Shown one piece after another: positions 16,471 through 25,029 of a stretch of 64,000 nt of DNA. Where the stretch lies: contig NZ_JAUSXV010000001.1 in assembly GCF_030816295.1 (NCBI RefSeq), positions 62,001 through 126,000 of the forward strand. The letters are read 5' to 3'. The notes under the pieces were generated by a model. The model saw nothing but the letters and a program-made list of their open reading frames with translations. It was not told where the DNA came from and did no database searches. How positions within the stretch are numbered: the stretch's first letter is position 1; every line of letters starts with the position of its first letter. The position numbers were made by a program, and so were the translations under genes. The DNA is from Microbacterium natoriense (GTDB taxonomy: Bacteria > Actinomycetota > Actinomycetes > Actinomycetales > Microbacteriaceae).

Positions 16471-16503
16471 GTCGATCCTCGGGAAATATTCCGCACGATC
16501 GAC
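16471..16503. promoter_or_regulatory. Nested inverted repeat upstream of the LASTG protein gene
   Basis: Outer arms GTCGATC (16471-16477) and GATCGAC (16497-16503) enclose the dyad GGAA-ATA-TTCC (16482-16492). It lies 16 bases past the stop of the reductase gene and 112 bases before the LASTG-protein start, so it may be an operator for the latter or an end signal for the former. There is no U tract. Confidence 0.35.
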
Positions 16504-16519
16504 TGGAGGCCGTCCCGCC

Positions 16520-17137
16520 CTACATCGTCCCGGTGCGCACCTCACCAGACACCGGCGCGTACCGCAGCAGCAGTGTGCCGCCGTCACCTGATTCAGCCTG
16601 CAGCAGCCTCATGCTCGCCGGAGCCGCTCCGTCGGGAAAGACCTTGCGGCCCTGACCGAGCACCACCGGGTACACCCACAGCTGCAACTCGTCGTAGAGC
16701 TGCTCGGCGAGCAGAGTCTGCACGAAGTCGACGCTGCCGATCACGTGCACATCCTGGTGCTTCTCGCGCAGCTCGGCGATCTCTGATGCCAGGTCGTCGC
16801 CGACGCGCGAACTGCCCTGCCAGCCGAGCTCGATCCCGGCATCCCTCGACGCGACGTACTTCGGCACCCGATCGAACAGCTGCCCGATGAACCCCTCAGG
16901 CCCGGTGGTGTGCTGCGGCCAGTACCCGGCGAAGATGTCGTAGGTTCGGCGACCGAGCAGCAGGGCGTCGAGGGTGTCCATACCCGCGGTCACGCTGCGC
17001 ATGACCGCCTCGCTCGGATAGCCCGCCTGCCAGCCGCCGTACGGGAAGCCGCCGCTGGTGTCCTCCTCAGGCCCGCCGGGGGCCTGCGCGACGCCGTCGA
17101 GAGTGGTGAACAGGTCGATGATGATGCGTCCGGTCAT
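16520..17137 (-). CDS. Dihydrofolate reductase-like protein (RibD C-terminal fold)
   Basis: Protein of 205 residues in the RibD_C/dihydrofolate-reductase-like family: TGRIIIDLFTTLDGVAQAPG at 2-21, LLLGRRTYDIFAGYWPQ for nucleotide contact, and IGSVDFVQTLL and VYPVVLGQGRKVF in the C-terminal half. Members are NADPH-dependent reductases of unknown substrate. The ATG at 17137 has GGAGA upstream and overlaps the stop of the HxlR gene (ATGA). It is the last of three co-transcribed genes, VOC-HxlR-reductase. Confidence 0.88.
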   Translation of the reverse strand: MTGRIIIDLFTTLDGVAQAPGGPEEDTSGGFPYGGWQAGYPSEAVMRSVTAGMDTLDALLLGRRTYDIFAGYWPQHTTGPEGFIGQLFDRVPKYVASRDAGIELGWQGSSRVGDDLASEIAELREKHQDVHVIGSVDFVQTLLAEQLYDELQLWVYPVVLGQGRKVFPDGAAPASMRLLQAESGDGGTLLLRYAPVSGEVRTGTM

Positions 17138-17835
17138 GATGCTGTCTCCTTCGTGAGTTCGGCGAGCGGTGCGATGTGAAAACTGCGGGCGAAGGAGTCG
17201 AGCCACGAGACATCGCCGCGCACCACTGCGAGAACGTCCTGCTCGACGGCTTCGGCAGGGGTGAGCTCCCCCGCGATCAGACGGCGGATGCCTGGGCCGG
17301 CCACGATGACGGCATCCGCTTCTCCTTCGGGGAGCCGGCCGCCGACCGGCGGCGCCGGTGGAGCCAGCTGCGCCACCGATAGCGAGCCTGCGCGCACCGA
17401 GGCGCGCAGCGCCACGTCACCTACGTGCAGCTCGTACTCGGCGTCCGCGGCGGCATCCGCCTGGAACGCCGTCCGCAGCGCCATCGTCAGGGAATCGGGC
17501 GTGACGACATCGCCCTCGTCGGGGTCGCCCATCGTCTGGAAACCCCACCGACCGAGAGCGAGGATGATCGGCTCGAGCGCACGACCGTAGTCGGTGAGCT
17601 CGTAGACGAGTCCGCAGTTGTGCAGCGGGACCCGTCGGACGACCCCGCCCTCCTGCAGCTCTTTGAGCCGTGTCGAGAGGATGTTGGTCGGAATGCGCGG
17701 CAGGCCCAGCTTCAGGTCGGTGTAGCGGCGGGGGCCGACGAGCAGATCGCGCACGATGAGCATCGCCCACCGCTCCCCGACCAGCTCGACGGCTGTGGTC
17801 ACCCCGCAGTACTGGCCGTAACTGCGCGCGGCCAC
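17134..17835 (-). CDS. HxlR-family winged-helix regulator with C-terminal SCP2-like domain
   Basis: Regulator of 233 residues. The N-terminal HxlR domain (1-105) has YCGVTTAVELVGERWAMLIV, RRYTDLKLGLPRIPTNILS and the wing. The C-terminal 120 residues, with VIVAGPGIRRLIAGELTPAE, look like an SCP2 sterol-carrier-like ligand domain. It starts at GTG 1 base after the stop of the VOC gene and overlaps the reductase start. It probably controls its own operon. Confidence 0.85.
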   Translation of the reverse strand: MAARSYGQYCGVTTAVELVGERWAMLIVRDLLVGPRRYTDLKLGLPRIPTNILSTRLKELQEGGVVRRVPLHNCGLVYELTDYGRALEPIILALGRWGFQTMGDPDEGDVVTPDSLTMALRTAFQADAAADAEYELHVGDVALRASVRAGSLSVAQLAPPAPPVGGRLPEGEADAVIVAGPGIRRLIAGELTPAEAVEQDVLAVVRGDVSWLDSFARSFHIAPLAELTKETAS

Positions 17836-17836
17836 C

Positions 17837-18265
17837 TCAGGCCGATTCGGCGACGTGCTCGGGGCCGTTCTCCGCAGCCTCGGGGGTCATGTAGAGGAAG
17901 CCGAGCGAGTTGCCGTCGGGGTCGTCGATGTCGCGCGAGTACATGAAGCCGTAGTCCTGCGCGGGCTTGGGCTCGCTGCCGCCCGCGGCGAGTGCCTTCT
18001 CGACGATCGCGTCGACGTCTTCACGAGAGTCCTGCGTGAACGACACCGAGACCTGCACGACCTGGTTCGGGTCGGCGATCGGCTTGTCGGTGAAGGTCGC
18101 GAAGAACTCCGGCTTCAGCACCATGAAGTAGATGTCGTCGCTCCACACGACGCACGCGGCGTTCTCGTCGGTGAACAGCGGATTGATCTCGCATCCGATG
18201 GCCGTGTAGAACGCCTTGCTGCGCTCGAGGTCGGAGGTGGGCAGGTTGACGAAGACCTTGGTCAT
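17837..18265 (-). CDS. VOC-family (glyoxalase/bleomycin-resistance fold) protein
   Basis: Protein of 142 residues with paired beta-alpha-beta-beta-beta modules: KVFVNLPTSDLERSKAFYTA opens the first, YGFMYSRDIDDPDGNSLGFL closes the second. The DPDGN motif and the central Glu and His positions fit the fold, and the sequence resembles PhnB/lactoylglutathione-lyase-like proteins of unknown substrate. The ATG at 18265 has GGGAGT upstream. First gene of the VOC-HxlR-reductase operon. Confidence 0.85.
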   Translation of the reverse strand: MTKVFVNLPTSDLERSKAFYTAIGCEINPLFTDENAACVVWSDDIYFMVLKPEFFATFTDKPIADPNQVVQVSVSFTQDSREDVDAIVEKALAAGGSEPKPAQDYGFMYSRDIDDPDGNSLGFLYMTPEAAENGPEHVAESA

Positions 18266-18358
18266 GATGACTCCCTTGTCGAAGGCCCGCGGGTTGCGGC
18301 GCCCATTGAAGTCATGCTTGCAAAAAACAAGTACTGCCGTCAAGGGGTTGTTGCGCGT

Positions 18359-18431
18359 TCGGGAGGAGACCTCGCGCTCGGGAGGAGGCTCGACGCGGAT
18401 TCCTCCGCCCGAAGGCGAGAACTCCTCCCGA
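18359..18431. repeat. Composite intergenic palindrome (two direct, two inverted half-units)
   Basis: TCGGGAGGAG occurs at 18359-18368 and 18378-18387, 19 bases apart. Its complement follows as degenerate TCCTCCGCCCGA (18401-18412) and exact CTCCTCCCGA (18422-18431), whose ends are again 19 apart. It lies 17 bases downstream of the stop of the DUF916-like gene. The same geometry with different sequence appears at 31462, 45414 and 53522. Confidence 0.6.
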
Positions 18432-18447
18432 GAGAGCGGCGAGTGCG

Positions 18448-19485
18448 CTACTTCGCGAGCGCCGCCGCCACCGCCTCCTCGACCCGGGCGTCCTCACGCG
18501 CCTGCCGCGTAGCGGCTCTTGCGCGCAGCATCCGCGGCACGAAGACGATCGCCGCGACCACGAGGAGGATCAGCGCGAGCAACAGCCACGGCACAGCCCA
18601 CCCCGTGCCGCTCGCGACGACGGGAGCAAGCGAGGCCGTCGTGCCCGCGGCGTCCGTGGACGCCGGGATCACGGTCGCGGTCGCCGTCAAGAGGACGAGA
18701 GCGGCGAATCCGGGCACCGTGACCTTCTGCGTCCAGGTCTCGCCGGGGAGCAGTTCGGGAGCATCGCCGACGTCGGCGGCATCGGTCGCCAGCAGGCCGA
18801 AGGGCCCCGCCAGGGTGACTCCGGCGACCGAGCCGATCGTCGTGTTGCCGGTGTTCTTGAGCGTGAAGGCGACGTCGACATCGCCTGAGAACGGATTGAG
18901 GCCGCCGCCCCAGTCGACGCTCACGTCGTCGACCGCGAGCGCGGGAGCGAGCTCTCCGTCGACGCGCACGCCCATGCGGATGCCGAGACGCCGATCGACC
19001 GTGACACCCTCGGCGTTCTGGTCGGCGGTCGCGAGAGAGGTCACGATTCCCGCGCCGTAGTCGCCGGGCGTGGCGTTCGCCGGAACCGCGATCGTGAACG
19101 GCACCATGGCCGACGCCCCCGGGGCGACGGAGACCACTCCCCCGCCGTCGACAGTGACCCAGGTGCCGAGCTTCGCCGACTTCTCGCCTGCGGGCAGCAG
19201 ATCAAACCCGCCGTCCTCGGTCGTGAAGCCGTCGGCCGCGTACACGCCCAGGTCGAGCGGTTCGGCACCCCGGTTCGTCACGACGATGCCGTCGGTGATC
19301 GTCTCGCCGGGGCTGAGCGTGTACTCGTAGCCCGCGCGATCGGCGCCGAAGCTGTTCGATTCGGTGCGGACCGTCCAGGTGACGTCGTCGACCGCGGCAT
19401 TCGCCGCGGGCGCGGCGAACAGGGCGGCCAGCGCGAGAAGAGCCGCAGTGACGCCCGCACGGCGGGCGAGGGAGGGGATGTTCAT
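18448..19485 (-). CDS. WxL-type peptidoglycan-domain protein (DUF916-like), membrane anchored
   Basis: Extracytoplasmic protein of 345 residues: signal peptide 1-31, then two immunoglobulin-like domains, the first with SPGETITDGIVVTNRGAEPL (about 58-77), then TPGDYGAGIVTSLATA, and a C-terminal helix at about 293-315 with a basic, charged tail inside. The pattern matches the DUF916/WxL peptidoglycan-domain family known from Firmicutes surface complexes. It is the last gene of the HupE-like/phosphoesterase/DUF916 group. Confidence 0.8.
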   Translation of the reverse strand: MNIPSLARRAGVTAALLALAALFAAPAANAAVDDVTWTVRTESNSFGADRAGYEYTLSPGETITDGIVVTNRGAEPLDLGVYAADGFTTEDGGFDLLPAGEKSAKLGTWVTVDGGGVVSVAPGASAMVPFTIAVPANATPGDYGAGIVTSLATADQNAEGVTVDRRLGIRMGVRVDGELAPALAVDDVSVDWGGGLNPFSGDVDVAFTLKNTGNTTIGSVAGVTLAGPFGLLATDAADVGDAPELLPGETWTQKVTVPGFAALVLLTATATVIPASTDAAGTTASLAPVVASGTGWAVPWLLLALILLVVAAIVFVPRMLRARAATRQAREDARVEEAVAAALAK

Positions 19486-19568
19486 GAGTGTTCGTCTCTC
19501 GGGAGCTGGAAGCGGATGCCGTGAGGCGAGCGTGCCCGCCTCACGGCATCCGGATGCGTCCGCCGGTC

Positions 19569-21488
19569 TCAGCCGGCGAGCGCGGTGAGGGTCAGGGTCG
19601 CGCGGTACGCGCCCTTCTCCGTCGTGTTCGGGAATGTCAGCTCGAGCCCTGCGCCGACCTTGGATGCGCCGAGTTCGTGCCCGTTCCACGCGCCGGCGAG
19701 GGCGCGCGACTCCGACAGACCGGTTCCGCTGGTGTAGCCCGAGGCGATCGGGGCGCCGGCGATCGTGCCCGCACCCTCCTCCTTCACAGACGGGGTCCAG
19801 CCGAGGTACTTGCCCGAGAGGACCTTGGCGCCATCGGTGAAGTCGCCGACGGATGCCGAGATCGACCAGCCAGAGTGCGTCTTGCGCGTGTCGGTGACGG
19901 TGATCGGGTTGATCTCGCCCGAGGCGGTGAAGTACGTGTTGTCCTTCTCGACGGCCGTGCCGAGGTCGACGAGGCGATTGGTGCCGTCGATCGTCCAGCC
20001 GAACTCTCCGGGTGCGCTCTCGGGGACGTCGACCTGGATGTCCTGGCCGTCTCCGTGGTTCGCGTTGATCGTGACCGAGTCGACCACCGACAGCACCGGG
20101 TTGGAGCCCGAGGCCTCGCTGCGGATGTCTTCGACGATGAGCTTGTCGTCGCGGACCTTGACCTGCACGTAGGAGCGGGTCTTCTCCTGGCTCTGCACGG
20201 AGTTGTACCAGTAGCTCGACGGGTTCAGCGGGTCGGCGCCGTTTCCGGCGCCGCTCGTGCCTGACGCGTCCGGAGCGGTGATGTTGTAGTACTTCGATCC
20301 GGATGCCGAGTTGGCGGTCATGTAGACGACACCGCCGGGGCCGACGAAGATCTCGTCCTGTCCGGGCTGCTCGTCGGGGTTCGCCTTCTCGCCGTTCTTG
20401 ATCTCGTAGCTGCGGGTGTAGACGTGGTCGTGGCCCTGCAGCACGAGGTCGACGCCCAGGTTCGAGAACACGGTCGGGAAGTCGACGCGGCGGACCTTGT
20501 TGTCGGCGTCCTTCGCGTGCGACGCGGCCGAGTAGATCGCGTGGTGGTAGACGAGCACGGTGTGCTTCGCCTCTGCGCCGTGCTGGTTGATCACGTCGGT
20601 CACGTAGGCCACGTGCGCCGCGTCGCCGTTCGTGCCGTCGGTGGTCTTGTAGCTGTTGCTGTTCAGGTCGATGAACAGCACGTCCTTGTAGATGAACCAG
20701 TAGTCGCCACCCGAGGTGTTCGACGCCGGGTCGCCGTTCGCGTAGTACTTCGCGCTGCGGTCGGTGTTGGGCGTGTACAGGTGCTGCTCGTAGGCCTTGC
20801 CGCCGACGTCGTGGTTTCCGATGGTCGCGACCCACGGGTACTGGCGCAGCTTGTCCGAGGCGAGGAACGCGTCCCACTGCGTCTCGGTGTTGGCCGTCTC
20901 GACCTGGTCGCCGCCGGAGACGAGCAGCTCCGCGGTCGGGTTCGCCCCCAGGGCGACGTCGAGCGTGTTCGCCCATCCGGCGCCGTCGTTCGCGACGTTG
21001 CCGGAGGCGCCGATCTGCGGGTCGCCGAAGAACAGGAAGTCGAAGTCGCCGTCGAACGACTGGGTGGAGAAGGAGTAGGCCGTCGACCAGTTGCCCTCGG
21101 ATCCGACACGGTAGGTGTATGCCGTGTTCTCTTCGAGGCCGGTGAGGGTGGTGTGGCGGTTGACGCCGCCGACCGAGGTGATGTTGGCCGTTCCGGTGGC
21201 CGTGAACGTCTTCGCGGTGGCGGGGAACTCGCCGTTCACGACGGATGCCGTCGGAGCCAGCTGCACGAGCTGCTCCTCGTCGGCGGTGCTGTACCAGGTG
21301 ACGATGCGCTGAGATTCGTTCGCGCCGACGCCGAGGATGATCCCGGTGTACTGCGCAGTGGACGCTGCCGTCGCGGGAGCCGCGACGAGACCGCTGAGGA
21401 CCAGCGTCGCGCCGACAGCTGCGGCGGCGATCCACGCACCGGTGCGACGCGCCGGTCGCCGGTGAGCGGATGGGGTGAGGGAGGACAT
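19569..21488 (-). CDS. Secreted metallophosphoesterase with PAP-like N-domain and WxL-like C-domain
   Basis: Secreted protein of 639 residues: signal peptide 1-41, purple-acid-phosphatase-like fibronectin domain (about 45-135), calcineurin-like phosphoesterase domain (about 140-360) with metal motifs FFGDPQIG, SGGDQVE, IGNHDVGG, VYHHAIYS and GHDHVY, a linker, and a C-terminal domain of about 180 residues (GWSISASVGDFTDG, YLGWTPSV) resembling a WxL wall-binding domain. The ATG at 21488 gives a normal signal peptide; the ribosome site is weak. Substrate unknown. Confidence 0.85.
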   Translation of the reverse strand: MSSLTPSAHRRPARRTGAWIAAAAVGATLVLSGLVAAPATAASTAQYTGIILGVGANESQRIVTWYSTADEEQLVQLAPTASVVNGEFPATAKTFTATGTANITSVGGVNRHTTLTGLEENTAYTYRVGSEGNWSTAYSFSTQSFDGDFDFLFFGDPQIGASGNVANDGAGWANTLDVALGANPTAELLVSGGDQVETANTETQWDAFLASDKLRQYPWVATIGNHDVGGKAYEQHLYTPNTDRSAKYYANGDPASNTSGGDYWFIYKDVLFIDLNSNSYKTTDGTNGDAAHVAYVTDVINQHGAEAKHTVLVYHHAIYSAASHAKDADNKVRRVDFPTVFSNLGVDLVLQGHDHVYTRSYEIKNGEKANPDEQPGQDEIFVGPGGVVYMTANSASGSKYYNITAPDASGTSGAGNGADPLNPSSYWYNSVQSQEKTRSYVQVKVRDDKLIVEDIRSEASGSNPVLSVVDSVTINANHGDGQDIQVDVPESAPGEFGWTIDGTNRLVDLGTAVEKDNTYFTASGEINPITVTDTRKTHSGWSISASVGDFTDGAKVLSGKYLGWTPSVKEEGAGTIAGAPIASGYTSGTGLSESRALAGAWNGHELGASKVGAGLELTFPNTTEKGAYRATLTLTALAG

Positions 21489-21644
21489 GGAGTATCCGTT
21501 CTCTGATCGATGGGGGATTCGCGGCCGCGTGCACGCGGTCCACTCGCTCAGACTTCGCCCGCCGTGTGGCCGGAAGGTGAATGCCGGGTGCCCGGCAGGC
21601 GATGCGTGGGCGAACGGCATCCGCACGCACAGTTCCCGCTGCCG

Positions 21645-22847
21645 TCAGGCGCCGAGCAGACGCTCCACGAACCAGTACAGACCCGCCGCGGTCACACCCG
21701 CCGCTACGATGCCGGCGACCCACATGCCGGTCTTCGGCGCCTTCCGTCGCAGCAGGACTAGCAGGGGGAACACGGCGAGGATGATCCCGATCTGCACCGC
21801 CTCGATGCCGAGGTTGAATACGAGCAGAGACCACAGCAGCGTCCACGACCACGGCTGGTCGATGCCGAGCGCGGCGGCGAAGCCGAGCCCGTGCACGAGG
21901 CCGAACACGAAGACGACAGCCAGCCGCAGCCAACCGGAACGGTCGAGGCCGAGCGGCCCGCTGCGCCGAGAGAGATCGTCCACGTGCTCGCGCTTGCGCC
22001 CCAGGCGCAGCAGGTACCAGGCCGCGACCACGGCGATCGAGAGAGCGATGATGGGCTCCACGACGACCGCGGGCACCGAGACCACGCCGACGGCGGCGAG
22101 GATGAACGTCACCGAGTGCGCGATCGTGAACGAGGTCGCCGCCAGCACGATCTCGCGCAGCCTCCTCGAGCCGACGATCAGCGCGAGCAGGAAGAGGATG
22201 TGATCGATGCCGGTGAGCAGGTGCTCGGCGCCGAGCGCGAAGAACGACCAGAAGCGCTCCCACCCCGTCTGCTCTGTGTCGAAGGACGGATGCTGCGCGT
22301 CGAGCGCCGCGCTGCCGTGCTGCAGGTCGAGGTCGTAGGTGACGACCGCCTTGGTGTCGCGCACGTATCCCTCGTCATCGCCGAACAGGGTGCTCGTGAT
22401 CACGTGGCCGTCGTTGGTGGGCGCGCAGTCGCTCACGACGGTCAGCCGCACGTACGGCACCCCTTCGGCGAGAGTCATCTCGAGCTCGTCGTCGAGGCGG
22501 GCAGGGCAGACCTCGCCGCCGACCGCGGCGGTGAAGCCCGCCGTGACATAGGCCGCGACCGAGTCGATGTGATCCTCGAGCGCCTGCACCTGCAGCTGCG
22601 CGTCCTGCGCCTCGAACGCGTAGGTGCCGTCGTCGAACAGAGAGTCGTCGTCTTCTGCATCCGCGGCCGACACGATCAGCAGGTCGTACTCGAGCTTCAG
22701 CTCGGACACGACCGTGCCGCCCTGCGCGGTGACGTCGGCGTAGACGACCGAGGTGAAGCCGTGAGCGGCGGCGGGCGCGGCGATCGTGAGGATTCCGGCT
22801 GCGGCGACGAGGCCGATCACTGCGGCGGTGGGGCGGATGCGTCTCAT
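21645..22847 (-). CDS. HupE/UreJ-type membrane protein with extracytoplasmic domain
   Basis: Protein of 400 residues: signal peptide 1-28, an extracytoplasmic domain of about 165 residues, and about seven helices. The helices carry the HupE/UreJ_2 signature AEHLLTGIDHILFLLAL, then FTIAHSVTFILA, FGLVHGLGFAAALG and FNLGIEAVQIG. Histidines in these motifs suggest metal transport, but the function of this subgroup is not settled. The ATG has AGGAG upstream. It heads a same-strand group with the phosphoesterase and DUF916-like genes. Confidence 0.85.
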   Translation of the reverse strand: MRRIRPTAAVIGLVAAAGILTIAAPAAAHGFTSVVYADVTAQGGTVVSELKLEYDLLIVSAADAEDDDSLFDDGTYAFEAQDAQLQVQALEDHIDSVAAYVTAGFTAAVGGEVCPARLDDELEMTLAEGVPYVRLTVVSDCAPTNDGHVITSTLFGDDEGYVRDTKAVVTYDLDLQHGSAALDAQHPSFDTEQTGWERFWSFFALGAEHLLTGIDHILFLLALIVGSRRLREIVLAATSFTIAHSVTFILAAVGVVSVPAVVVEPIIALSIAVVAAWYLLRLGRKREHVDDLSRRSGPLGLDRSGWLRLAVVFVFGLVHGLGFAAALGIDQPWSWTLLWSLLVFNLGIEAVQIGIILAVFPLLVLLRRKAPKTGMWVAGIVAAGVTAAGLYWFVERLLGA

Positions 22848-22997
22848 CTGGCTCTCCTGCGGGTTCGCGGTCCTTCGGGCGGACCTGGAGCAGGTTGTCC
22901 CGCCGGCGTGAACGGCAGGAGACGCCCCGGGGAACAGGCGGGGAACGACGGCGCGATCGGCGCAGGCGCACGCCGTCGGTGCCGCAGAGTGGATGAC

Positions 22998-23657
22998 ATG
23001 CGTGCCCGCTCCGCCCTCGCCACCGCATCCGTGGTCGCCTTCGCGATCGCTCTCACCGGCTGCGCGTCCGCCGGCTGGGACGAACCGCGGTCGGCGCCCG
23101 CAGCCGTCGGCTCGGCGGCACCGGGGTTCGTGCCGGAGGTGCGCCCTTCACCAGAGGCAACGATCGAACCGGCGGCGGGGTCATGGGACGGTGTCAGCCC
23201 CGCGCCCGGCTACCGGGTCGTGCTGCTGACGGCGGGTGCGGATGCCGAGACGCAGACGATCGCCCGGTCGGTGCGCGACTGGGCGACGGCGACCTCCGTC
23301 GACCTCCGCACCGTCACCGCCGACGAACACGACCCGATCCCCGGGATCGTCGACGCGATGGAGCGCAATCCCGACCTCGTCATCGTCGCGGGCGAGCACC
23401 TGATCGACCCGCTCGCGATCGTGTCGGCGAACCATCTCGACCGCAGCTTCCTTGTGATCGGCGCCGAGATCGCGGAGCCGACCGAGAACGTCACGGCGGT
23501 GGACTGGACGGGGGCGTCGTTCCGCGGCGAGGGGCTGGGGTCGGCGTCCGACTACGATCCGGCGACCTTCACCCCCGAGCGCACGGGTGACGCGGTGCGG
23601 GCCGGGGTCGCGGCGGTGCTGAGCGACCTGAACGGCCTGGTGATCTGGATCGACTAG
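22998..23657 (+). CDS. Lipoprotein resembling a BMP-type binding protein
   Basis: Lipoprotein of 219 residues: MRARSALATASVVAFAIALTGC with lipobox LTGC, a Pro/Ala-rich linker to about 70, then an alpha/beta domain (YRVVLLTAGADAETQTIARS; NPDLVIVAGEHLIDPLAIVS; RSFLVIGAEIAEP) with the order seen in periplasmic-binding-like folds of the BMP class. It is shorter than typical binding proteins (one lobe). No transporter gene is adjacent. Its stop overlaps that of the convergent MFS gene. Confidence 0.7.
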   Translation: MRARSALATASVVAFAIALTGCASAGWDEPRSAPAAVGSAAPGFVPEVRPSPEATIEPAAGSWDGVSPAPGYRVVLLTAGADAETQTIARSVRDWATATSVDLRTVTADEHDPIPGIVDAMERNPDLVIVAGEHLIDPLAIVSANHLDRSFLVIGAEIAEPTENVTAVDWTGASFRGEGLGSASDYDPATFTPERTGDAVRAGVAAVLSDLNGLVIWID

Positions 23658-24823
23658 TCCGCCGCGATCGTGCGCTCGCGCAGCCCGATGAGGGCCAGAC
23701 CGCCGGCGCCGAGCGTGAGGGCGGCGACGACCGCGAGGCCGACGCCGGGGACGGATGCCGTCGCCACCGCACCCGCGACGAGCGGACCCCCGGCATCCCC
23801 CAGCTCCCGCCCCAGCTCGGCGCTGCCCATCGTGCGGCCCATGCGCTCCGGAGGGGTCGAGGCGGCGAGATGCGAGAACGCCACAGGTGTTGCGGCGCCC
23901 ACCCCCGCACCGACGAGAACGGCCGCCACCACGAGGGAGACAGGGTGATCGACCGCCGCGACAAGCCCGATGCCCGCCGCGATGAGCCCGAGACCGCCGA
24001 CCGCACCCAGACGGACGGATATGCGACCTCGGTCGTTCGCCGCGCCGACCAACGGCTGAATGACACTGGACACGACGGCCAGCACGGTCACGATCGCCAT
24101 GCTGCCGACGGTGCCGAGACCGATCTGCCGCCCGAGCAGGGGCAGGAAGCCGACAGCCACGGCGAGCGCGCCCGTGGTCGCAGCGAGCACGAGGGTCGGT
24201 ACGAGGAAGCCGGGAGCGATCAGCTCGCGCCCGAGGTCGACGAGGGTGACGCGCTTTCGCGGCAGCACGGGCACCTCGGGCACGGCGAACCCCACCCAGG
24301 CCGCGGCCGCGACCCCCAGCACGGCGAGAGCCCAGAACAGCGCCGGCATCCCTCCCCAGACGACGAGGACCGCTCCGAGCAGCGGACCGAGCGCGTAGCC
24401 GAGGCTCTTCCACGATCCGTACCGGCCGAAATAGCGCCCGCGCGACGAATCGTCGACGAGGCGGGCCACGGCCGCGCTGGAGGCGGGCGAGAAAGCGGAT
24501 GCGGCGGCCCCCTGCCCGAATCGGGCGATCACCAGCGCGATCATCCCCGGCGCCACCGCCCCCACCACGGAGAAGACCGAGAACGCGAGCAAACCGCCCA
24601 CGATCACGGGGCGCACGCCGACGCGGTCGCTGAGCGCTCCGAACAGCGGCTTGAGCAGGACCTCGGCCAGGTCGTACAGGGCGAGGGTGAACCCGAAGGC
24701 GAGCAGGGTCCAGCCGATGTCCTCGCTCTCGGCGCCCAAAGCCGCCGCGATGCCGTGCGCGCCGAAAGCGGTCGTGAAGCCGGCGAGATAGAGCGGAGCC
24801 AGGCGGGGGCGCGGGGAGGTCAC
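23654..24823 (-). CDS. MFS transporter, drug-efflux-like
   Basis: Protein of 389 residues with 12 predicted helices from a GTG at 24823 (VTSPRPRLAPLYLAGFTTAF). The MFS motif A, GALSDRVGVRPVIVGG, is between helices 2 and 3. FGRYGSWKSLGYALGPLLGA and GRTMGSAELGRELGDAGGPL resemble the multidrug/tetracycline-exporter branch. The substrate is unknown. It is divergent from the two-component system at 25030. Confidence 0.82.
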   Translation of the reverse strand: MTSPRPRLAPLYLAGFTTAFGAHGIAAALGAESEDIGWTLLAFGFTLALYDLAEVLLKPLFGALSDRVGVRPVIVGGLLAFSVFSVVGAVAPGMIALVIARFGQGAAASAFSPASSAAVARLVDDSSRGRYFGRYGSWKSLGYALGPLLGAVLVVWGGMPALFWALAVLGVAAAAWVGFAVPEVPVLPRKRVTLVDLGRELIAPGFLVPTLVLAATTGALAVAVGFLPLLGRQIGLGTVGSMAIVTVLAVVSSVIQPLVGAANDRGRISVRLGAVGGLGLIAAGIGLVAAVDHPVSLVVAAVLVGAGVGAATPVAFSHLAASTPPERMGRTMGSAELGRELGDAGGPLVAGAVATASVPGVGLAVVAALTLGAGGLALIGLRERTIAAD

Positions 24824-24844
24824 GCTCGATTCTCGCAGGGTGGG

Positions 24845-24932
24845 GTGTGGTCGATTCGGCACCGCCGGCGCGCGTGAGTGGCCACTTTCGCTGCTCCGCG
24901 GGGAGATCGCGGTGCATTTTCGACCACTCACG
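24845..24932. repeat. Imperfect inverted and direct repeats in a divergent intergenic region
   Basis: CGTGAGTGG (24873-24881) is matched by CCACTCACG (24924-24932). CACTTTCG (24883) and CATTTTCG (24914) are direct near-copies, and GTGTGGTCGATTCGGCACC (24845-24863) resembles the complement of the last segment. It fills much of the 206-base gap between the MFS and histidine-kinase starts. It could be a long operator or another intergenic palindrome. Confidence 0.4.
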
Positions 24933-25029
24933 GCGGGGACGCGGGGCGGGCGAGGCGGGGAGCGCGGGCTCCGCCCATCCACCGCGAGGGGGATGCCGCA
25001 GCGTCCCCCTCCGCCCTACCGTGGAGAGC

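Noticed and set aside
18448..22263. Open frame of 1271 codons on the minus strand spanning the phosphoesterase and DUF916-like genes
   Set aside because: Only its last 345 codons are the real DUF916-like gene; the rest is an Arg-rich shadow of the phosphoesterase and HupE-like genes, which lie in other frames.
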